Origin: Oscillospiraceae bacterium
GTDB lineage: Bacteria > Bacillota > Clostridia > Oscillospirales > SIG627
DNA length: 36,970 nt
Reading direction: 5' to 3'
Assembly (NCBI GenBank): GCA_015063605.1
Contig: SVTV01000028.1
Span: forward strand, 1 to 36,970
The notes under the pieces are model-generated. The model had not been told where the DNA came from. It saw only the letters and a program-made list of their open reading frames with translations, and searched no databases. This document shows positions 31,324-36,970 of the stretch, piece by piece. The translations under genes were made by a program, and so were the position numbers. Within the stretch, counting starts at the first letter, position 1; every line of letters begins with the position of its first letter.

Positions 31324-32253
31324 TTAAACACCGGAATGGAACTCGTTGAGGAAGCTTTCAAGCTCCTCGGATGAGGGGATGGAATTTGCGGCGCCCGCTC
31401 TGGATACCGTTATTCCCGCGGCAAGGGAAGCACGCTTCATTGCCGTGTATACGGACGTCCCTTCGCAGAGATTGGTGAAAAAGTATCCCGTGTATGCATC
31501 TCCCGCACCTGTGGTATCAACGGTGTGTGCCACGGAATATGCGATGCAGTCTATTGTCTCGTTTCCGTCATAGCAGCGCGAGCCGTTTTCACCGAGGGTA
31601 AGGAGCACCTTTGCCTGAGGATACATCTTAGCCATCTTCTTAAGAGCCTTTGCAGGGTATTTTTCGCCGGTGATGAACTGTATCTCCGTTTCGTTGAGCA
31701 CTATCCAGTCAACTATTGAAAGAACGGGAGACTCAACAAGCTCCTTGGAGAAGGGGGAGGGAGTCAGTACGGTAATGAGCTGCTTTGCGTGAGCCGCACG
31801 GATAAGATATTCCGTTGCGTTTATTTCATTCTGAAGGAAGAGATAATCTCCCGCTTCAAAATTTTCAAGTATTCTGTCTACTTCTTCGTTTGTAACGAGA
31901 GCATTTGCACCGGGATAAACGATTATGCAGTTTTCGCCTTCTCTGTTTACCTGTATTACAGCGTGGCCCGTGGGAGCGTTGTCATCGATCATTATATGAT
32001 CGCAGTTGACGCCGGCTTCCTTGAGTATATCAACGAGAAATGCGCCGTCACGGGAGATCTTTCCCGCCATGTATATTCCGTTTATTCCGGATTTACTGCT
32101 TCTCGCTTTTGCAAGTGCTACCGTCTGATTAAGACCTTTTCCGCCTGCGTGGCGTGTGTAACCCGTCGAGGATACCGTCATGCCGGCTTTGACAAAATCG
32201 TCTACAGCATAGACATGGTCTATGTTAAGAGAACCGAAGCATATAAATTTCAT
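31324..32253 (-). CDS. PfkB/ribokinase-family carbohydrate kinase
   Basis: A 309-residue sugar kinase. The N-terminal signature is GGKGLNQTVALA near residues 37-48 and the C-terminal signature DTTGAGDAYTGYF holds the catalytic Asp252 and the anion hole. It is closest in layout to ribokinases, but the family also holds 2-keto-3-deoxygluconate, fructose and adenosine kinases, and the substrate cannot be read from the sequence. The ATG at 32253 has GAAAGGA about 10 bases upstream. It follows the large surface protein by 99 bases on the same strand, with only a hairpin between, and may be co-transcribed with it. In that case a uronate- or deoxysugar-type substrate is plausible. Confidence 0.9.
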   Translation of the reverse strand: MKFICFGSLNIDHVYAVDDFVKAGMTVSSTGYTRHAGGKGLNQTVALAKARSSKSGINGIYMAGKISRDGAFLVDILKEAGVNCDHIMIDDNAPTGHAVIQVNREGENCIIVYPGANALVTNEEVDRILENFEAGDYLFLQNEINATEYLIRAAHAKQLITVLTPSPFSKELVESPVLSIVDWIVLNETEIQFITGEKYPAKALKKMAKMYPQAKVLLTLGENGSRCYDGNETIDCIAYSVAHTVDTTGAGDAYTGYFFTNLCEGTSVYTAMKRASLAAGITVSRAGAANSIPSSEELESFLNEFHSGV

Positions 32254-32301
32254 ATTGTTACTGTTCCTTTCTTGATTTATTATCGTAGCCTTTTGAATTG
32301 A

Positions 32302-32330
32302 CGGGGCATTTCAATATGAAAAATGCCCCG
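32302..32330. terminator. Hairpin between the surface protein and kinase genes
   Basis: CGGGGCATTT (32302-32311) pairs with AAATGCCCCG (32321-32330). The T-rich run (TCTTTATTTTATT) follows on the plus strand; the minus strand, in which the genes read, has none. It may only slow transcription into the kinase gene or stabilise the end of the surface-protein mRNA. Confidence 0.5.
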
Positions 32331-32352
32331 GTCTTTATTTTATTAACTTTAA

Positions 32353-35300
32353 TTATTTCTTCTTTTTCTTACCGATAACAATTACCGAAGCAACAGCGAT
32401 GATGATAACGACAGCACCGATGACAACGAATACGATCACATTTGAATTGCCCTTGTCACCTTCAACGGGTGTTTCGGGATCGTTTTCACCTTCTCCGGGA
32501 TCGGAGGGAACGGTCTGTACGGTAGTATCTGTGTTTTCCTTTGTCTCGGAAAGAGTAAGCTCGGGATAGAGCTGGCTCTTTGACTTGGACTTGGTGAGAA
32601 CGTCTATCGTCATTGTCGTATAGTATGCTTCCGTTCCGGATACTGCGGATACCTTTATGCTGTATTCGCTCTTTCCTGAATCGGCATGATCCTTCTTAAG
32701 GTATATTCCGTTATCCTTTACCTCAAAATATTCACAGTCGCCGTAGCCTTCCACTACAGAGTATGTATAGTCGGGAAGCTCGTAAAGCTTTGTAACTGCG
32801 GAATTTACGGGGAAGAGAGTTCCCACAAGGTCGCCTGCCTTTGCATCCGCACGAAGATCGTGAGAAAGAGAAAGGTGAGTAATAGGTGATTTTGTTGACT
32901 TAAAGAGTCTTGATAAAGCTTCTTTGTCCGCTTCACCCGAGGAAAGCTTGACTGTTATGTCGGCGTTTTCCTTGAAGAAGTAGTTGTATCCCTTGGTAGG
33001 ATCGGTTGATTTGTAAGTGGATACTGTGGTAACGTCACCTACATCGAGAACGTAGTTTTCTCCGTCTTTCTTTACACCGAGTATCTTGTAGGATACGCTT
33101 GTCTTACCTACGGATATATATACATATCTTCCGATAAGCTCTTTTTCATCTACACTTCCGTCAAATTTAACGGTGATGGAGTTTTCCGTGGAAAGCTCCT
33201 TTGTGAAGGTCACTACCTTACCTGTGTATCTGTCCGTGTATGTCTTCTTGTCTATGAGTACACCGTCGTTTACATATGTGGTGACCTCTCCGTCACGTAC
33301 ACTGTATACTCCGAAGAAGCCTTGGAAATCGAAAAGATCCGCAACGGAAAGTTTTCTCGTTGTGTCGGCGGAATATACGATATAGTCTGTTCTGCCGTTT
33401 ACGAATGTTACCTTTACGGCACGTGTACCCGTATCGGTAACCTCCTTACCGTTTTCCGTTACCTTTACAACTTCACTCGATACGATATTGGGATTTCCCG
33501 TGTAGGGCTCGATAACGGATACGAAGAGAGAATCCGTATTGCTGTTGTTGCCCTCATTGTTTACGAGAAGGTAATCAAGCTGCTTGGGGTTTCCGGGCTT
33601 ATTCGTGGGAGGAACGCCGTTTGTAAGATATACGCTCGTGTAATCGCCGTGCATCGTAAGCTTGAGATGTACGTCATTTGCGGTAGCTGTGCTTCTTGTA
33701 TCGACTATCGCCCAATCCATTGAGAAGGTATCTTCGGGTGAATTGTCCTTTCTTACGTTCTTGAGCCACTGATAACCGCTGGAGGATGAGCCTGCTCCGA
33801 AGGCTCCGCTCTTGGAGAGGAGCGTTCCGACGTAATTGCCGTTTGAATCTACTTGAGGTACAAATTCAAGTCCTTCCGATACGTATCCCGAGGATTCAGC
33901 GGGATGGAATGAATATGTATGCTTCTTTCCGCCCGTTACTCTGAAAAGGTCGATAGCATAGGAGGAAGAATCATCGTATCTGATAAGCGCACTTGTACGG
34001 CTGTATACCTTTGCGGCTGAGTATACTGCGGGAGCATCTACAGAGATAAGCTTTACAAATTCCGTGGAATCGAAATGTGTGGGATCGGATATTGTCTGCT
34101 GTCCCATCTTTGCGTCGTTTACAAGAACTGTGTTATGGCTTACGGTATTGCTTACCCAATATACCTGGTTGGGAGTACCGTCGCAGTATTCGGGATATCC
34201 CAGATCGGGCATAAGGTCCATATTGTATGCGAATATACCCATGTTGAGTGTATCAGAGTGACCGTGTCCGCTGTTTCTTCCGTAATACATGTAAAGTGAT
34301 GTTTCCTTGTTCACATTCTGCTTTGAGGAAGCGGAGGTGGTGGCAATAAATGTAAAGGATGCAAGATCCATGGGACCTACAGAGCCCTCGGTAGGCTCAA
34401 AGGATACAACGTGGTAACCGGGAGTTATGTTGATGGTACGTCTGAAATATACCTTATCCTGCTTTCCTCCCTTGGGGAACTGAACGCCGTCCTGAAGAAG
34501 CTTACCGTCTACATATACATTGAATTTACCTGCATTGTCAACGGAGTTTGCCGTGATTATTACATCGTATACTGCATCAGTATTGTTGAAGTAGAAGCCT
34601 AAGGACATGGTATCCTTGACTGTGGAGGGAGTAAAGACGATATTATCGGAGGTCCTTGTAACAGTGGAGAGCGCTCCGAGATTGATAACCGATATATCGG
34701 AGGCGGGAACGGAGAAGTTCTTTTCGGCAGGATAAGACTTTCCGCTTTCGCCGTTATTGATATTCATCAATGATGTAAAGCCGTAGCCCGTAAGGTTCTG
34801 GCTTTCGAATGTCAATTCGCCGTGCTCCTTGACAAGTGCGTCTATTTCTTTACCTATTTCGGTGGGATCCTTTTCGGTAGCACCGAGAACGATGGAGGAG
34901 GTATTTCCCTTGTAGAGCCAGTAGAGCATCTGAGCGAATTTAGGCTCTCTGTAAGCAAGATAAGCGCTGAGAGTATATGAAGCGTATGTATAATTTACAT
35001 GGGAGCCCGTATTATCGGCATCACCGATATTGGGGGTGAAGGATTCGCCCAAAAGGATATTGAGCATGGCGGTGAACATCTTCTTGAACTTTACGTTTTC
35101 GTAAAGGTCATAGGAGATATCCGTACCGTTGATCGTGTATCCCTTAAGAAGCTCCGCTATCGTCATATAGCTTCCGAGCCAGAGAATGTTGTAATGGGGA
35201 GAAGCTTCATTTCCCATACCGTCACGGTCGATATCGTTTACGAAGGTAGCACCGATATTAAGACCGGTAAGAATGGAATTTGAGGGCTTGAAGGCGAATT

Positions 35301-36423
35301 CGAGCCATTCCTTGGAAAGCTTGGGATCGTCGATGACAACAGCCGCAAGGCAGAGAACTCTCTGGTGCATACCGTTGTTTCCTCGGATATTTCCTCTCTT
35401 TACCTCGGGAAGTATCTGCTTGTATATACCGTTTTCGATGTTTATCATTACATCCTCTACGGTCTTTATCTTACCGTTTGACTTGCTCTTCATGAAATCA
35501 AGTGCCTCGGCGCTTAAGTTTTCAAAGCCGTGGAAAAGTATATCGTAAGCTTCGAGGAAAGGCTGTATGGTACCGCATTCCCATATACTTCCAACGATCT
35601 TACCGTAGTCTCCGCCGCTGTGACGGAAGCCGTCGCCCCACTTCTGATCCTTGAGGTTGAATTCTGGGTAAAGATCGGCAAATCTGTTTAAGAATACTAT
35701 CGCACGGTCTGCATATTTCTGCTCGCCCGTGTAAAGGTATGCATACATCAGATTTTTGATGGGAAGCTGGCATGCCTCATACCAATTTGCCCAATGGTTG
35801 TAGTATGCTATGAAGAAATATTTTTCTCCGTTTGTGTGAACGTATCCGCGTCCGTTATCAACGCCCCACTTTTCGCCCTTTTCGGGATAAAGCGTATTCT
35901 TGAGATACTGAGGATCTGCCTTGGAGGGCTGGAAGCGTCCCGTTTCATCAAGACCGCTTTCGTAATACGATTTGAAGTCGTTGGTGGGGAACTGCATCTT
36001 ACATGAGGGGCAGGTCAATTTCCACGGAGCGGAATCCGTATTGAAGGTGTACGGATAGTTTCCGTATGCGTCGATAGCCTTTCCGCAGTTGAGACAGCCC
36101 TTGGGCTGATTGACAGCGTATGATCTGGGTACGAGCTGAGAAGGTATTACAGACCAGAGCTGTTCGTATGTATAGTTAAGATATTTTTCTGCGGCATTTA
36201 TATATGCTGTTTTTGTACTTGCATAATAGCCGTTTGCATTTTCTCTGACATTGGCTACTTCTTCGTCTGTGTAGTAAGTAGCTCTCTTTTTGAGCGGTCC
36301 GTCATCTGCTGCCGCGGCATCCACGGGCGACGCCATTACAACGGCACAAGCTGCGAATACCATCAGAAGCGAAAGTATCATGGAGACGGCACGGTCAAAT
36401 GTTCCGATTTTTCCGATTGACAT
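32353..36423 (-). CDS. Surface-anchored heparinase II/III-like protein
   Basis: A 1356-residue exported protein. A signal peptide (residues about 10-38, ending ...ASPVDAAAA) is followed by a small metal-binding region with CxxC pairs at Cys110/113 and Cys138/141, an alpha-helical region (about 180-560, toroid-like: NNGMHQR, GNEASPHYN), a heparinase II/III-like beta domain with YYGRNSGHGHSD near residue 715-724 and SHNTVLVND, beta-rich regions, a cadherin-like domain (about 1190-1290), an acidic Pro/Glu/Asp linker, one transmembrane helix and a KKKKK end. Related enzymes cleave uronic-acid polysaccharides by beta-elimination. The ATG at 36423 has AAAGGA 7 bases upstream. Its last 435 bases are nearly the same as those of the upstream gene. 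The polysaccharide is not identified; the lyase reaction is inferred from the fold. Confidence 0.8.
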   Translation of the reverse strand: MSIGKIGTFDRAVSMILSLLMVFAACAVVMASPVDAAAADDGPLKKRATYYTDEEVANVRENANGYYASTKTAYINAAEKYLNYTYEQLWSVIPSQLVPRSYAVNQPKGCLNCGKAIDAYGNYPYTFNTDSAPWKLTCPSCKMQFPTNDFKSYYESGLDETGRFQPSKADPQYLKNTLYPEKGEKWGVDNGRGYVHTNGEKYFFIAYYNHWANWYEACQLPIKNLMYAYLYTGEQKYADRAIVFLNRFADLYPEFNLKDQKWGDGFRHSGGDYGKIVGSIWECGTIQPFLEAYDILFHGFENLSAEALDFMKSKSNGKIKTVEDVMINIENGIYKQILPEVKRGNIRGNNGMHQRVLCLAAVVIDDPKLSKEWLEFAFKPSNSILTGLNIGATFVNDIDRDGMGNEASPHYNILWLGSYMTIAELLKGYTINGTDISYDLYENVKFKKMFTAMLNILLGESFTPNIGDADNTGSHVNYTYASYTLSAYLAYREPKFAQMLYWLYKGNTSSIVLGATEKDPTEIGKEIDALVKEHGELTFESQNLTGYGFTSLMNINNGESGKSYPAEKNFSVPASDISVINLGALSTVTRTSDNIVFTPSTVKDTMSLGFYFNNTDAVYDVIITANSVDNAGKFNVYVDGKLLQDGVQFPKGGKQDKVYFRRTINITPGYHVVSFEPTEGSVGPMDLASFTFIATTSASSKQNVNKETSLYMYYGRNSGHGHSDTLNMGIFAYNMDLMPDLGYPEYCDGTPNQVYWVSNTVSHNTVLVNDAKMGQQTISDPTHFDSTEFVKLISVDAPAVYSAAKVYSRTSALIRYDDSSSYAIDLFRVTGGKKHTYSFHPAESSGYVSEGLEFVPQVDSNGNYVGTLLSKSGAFGAGSSSSGYQWLKNVRKDNSPEDTFSMDWAIVDTRSTATANDVHLKLTMHGDYTSVYLTNGVPPTNKPGNPKQLDYLLVNNEGNNSNTDSLFVSVIEPYTGNPNIVSSEVVKVTENGKEVTDTGTRAVKVTFVNGRTDYIVYSADTTRKLSVADLFDFQGFFGVYSVRDGEVTTYVNDGVLIDKKTYTDRYTGKVVTFTKELSTENSITVKFDGSVDEKELIGRYVYISVGKTSVSYKILGVKKDGENYVLDVGDVTTVSTYKSTDPTKGYNYFFKENADITVKLSSGEADKEALSRLFKSTKSPITHLSLSHDLRADAKAGDLVGTLFPVNSAVTKLYELPDYTYSVVEGYGDCEYFEVKDNGIYLKKDHADSGKSEYSIKVSAVSGTEAYYTTMTIDVLTKSKSKSQLYPELTLSETKENTDTTVQTVPSDPGEGENDPETPVEGDKGNSNVIVFVVIGAVVIIIAVASVIVIGKKKKK

Positions 36424-36448
36424 TTTACATTCCTTTCAAAATATAAGT

Positions 36449-36493
36449 AAAAAAATTCACGGGGTGCCGGCATCCGAGTGTACGACACCCCGT
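36449..36493 (-). terminator. Terminator of the upstream paralogue
   Basis: On the minus strand ACGGGGTG (36486-36493) pairs with CACCCCGT (36459-36466), and GAATTTTTTT follows. It lies between the partial paralogue (stop at 36539) and the start of the heparinase-like gene at 36423. Confidence 0.7.
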
Positions 36494-36538
36494 ATAACAT
36501 TTTACTGCAAATCCGCCAATTTGTCAATACGAAGTCGA

Positions 36539-36970
36539 TTATTTCTTTTTCTTACCGATAAGAATTACCGCAGCAACAGCGATGATGATAATGACAGCAC
36601 CGATGACAACGAATACGATCACATTTGAATCGCCCTTGTCACCTTCAACGGGTGTCTCGGGATCGTTTTCACCTTCTCCGGGATCGGAGGGAACGGTCTG
36701 TACGGTAGTATCCGTGTTTTCCTTTGTCTCGGAAAGAGTAAGCTCGGGATAGAGCTGGTTCTTTGACTTGGACTTGGTGAGAACGTCTATCGTCATTGTC
36801 GTATAGTATGCTTCCGTTCCGGATACTGCGGATACCTTTATGTTGTATTCGCTCTTTCCTGAATCGGCATGATCCTTCTTAAGGTATATTCCGTTATCCT
36901 TTACCTCAAAATATTCACAGTCGCCGTAGCCTTCCACTACAGAGTATGTATAGTCGGGAAGCTCGTAAAG
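36539..36970 (-). CDS. C-terminal end of a paralogous surface protein (cut by window end)
   Basis: The frame is open to the right edge of the window, so only the last 143 codons and the stop are seen; the true start is outside. It encodes the end of a cadherin-like domain (LYELPDYTYSVVEGYGDCEYFEV), the linker with PGEGENDPETP, a membrane helix and KKKK. It matches the end of the downstream gene with about eight base differences and one 3-base gap over 432 bases. A recent duplication or gene conversion is likely. The N-terminal part and the function are unknown. A GTG inside the frame (36937) is not a credible start, since homology continues upstream of it. Confidence 0.85.
   Translation of the reverse strand, partial: LYELPDYTYSVVEGYGDCEYFEVKDNGIYLKKDHADSGKSEYNIKVSAVSGTEAYYTTMTIDVLTKSKSKNQLYPELTLSETKENTDTTVQTVPSDPGEGENDPETPVEGDKGDSNVIVFVVIGAVIIIIAVAAVILIGKKKK

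Overview
The window looks like a chromosomal segment of an uncultured, gut- or rumen-type Clostridia (Firmicutes). The pointers are the gene order miaB / YlbF-YmcA-family gene / mutS / mutL, a MutL with the endonuclease motif, a ThiI without rhodanese domain next to its own cysteine desulfurase, strong AGGAGG-type ribosome binding sites, TTGACA-17-TATAAT promoters, and a surface protein ending in a membrane helix plus Lys run. No finer taxonomic placement is justified from this sequence alone.

Layout. (1) 1-1590: an XRE-HTH/TPR regulator flanked by terminator hairpins and by copies of a 17-bp sequence that also forms the terminator of the adjacent tRNA-Leu(UAG). (2) 1592-4678: tRNA-Leu and a nifS-like/thiI operon for tRNA 4-thiouridine; five 90-bp tandem repeats lie between its apparent promoter and the nifS-like start. 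(3) 4782-16748: a long plus-strand run: HSL-type esterase, condensation-fold acyltransferase, zinc-ribbon membrane protein, GH36-like glycosidase, miaB, YlbF-like protein, mutS, mutL and flavin reductase, closed by a strong terminator. (4) 16765-17860: a lipoprotein gene with its own promoter. (5) 17914-24529: a compact phage-derived block on the minus strand: scaffold-like protein, P22-type coat protein, head-tail adaptor-like protein, tail-hub/stabilisation-like protein, glycine-rich fibre-like protein, coiled-coil protein and a sigma-region-4-like regulator. All frames are open, each gene has a ribosome binding site, and promoters and terminators are visible, but there is no terminase, portal, integrase or lysis gene. 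(6) 24567-27443: a second XRE-HTH/TPR regulator and an AraC-type regulator, with noncoding repeats that resemble those around the first regulator. (7) 27489-29091: an NSS-family sodium symporter. (8) 29166-36970: a probable carbohydrate locus on the minus strand: SGNH esterase, MsmK/UgpC-type ATPase, ribokinase-family kinase, a 1356-residue surface heparinase-II/III-like protein, and the 3' end of a tandem paralogue whose last 432 bases are about 98 percent identical to it.

How the parts may work together. NifS-like protein and ThiI form a sulfur-relay pair for tRNA; MiaB also acts on tRNA, and the YlbF-like protein belongs to the family of Fe-S Ric proteins; MutS/MutL do methyl-independent mismatch repair. 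The surface lyase, esterase, kinase and sugar-type ABC ATPase suggest capture and use of an acidic, possibly acetylated polysaccharide. The most unusual unit is the capsid block. Its intact genes, its own regulator with a promoter and operator-like repeats, and the absence of any packaging or mobility gene suggest either a domesticated particle or satellite-like element, or a prophage remnant that lost only its packaging half.
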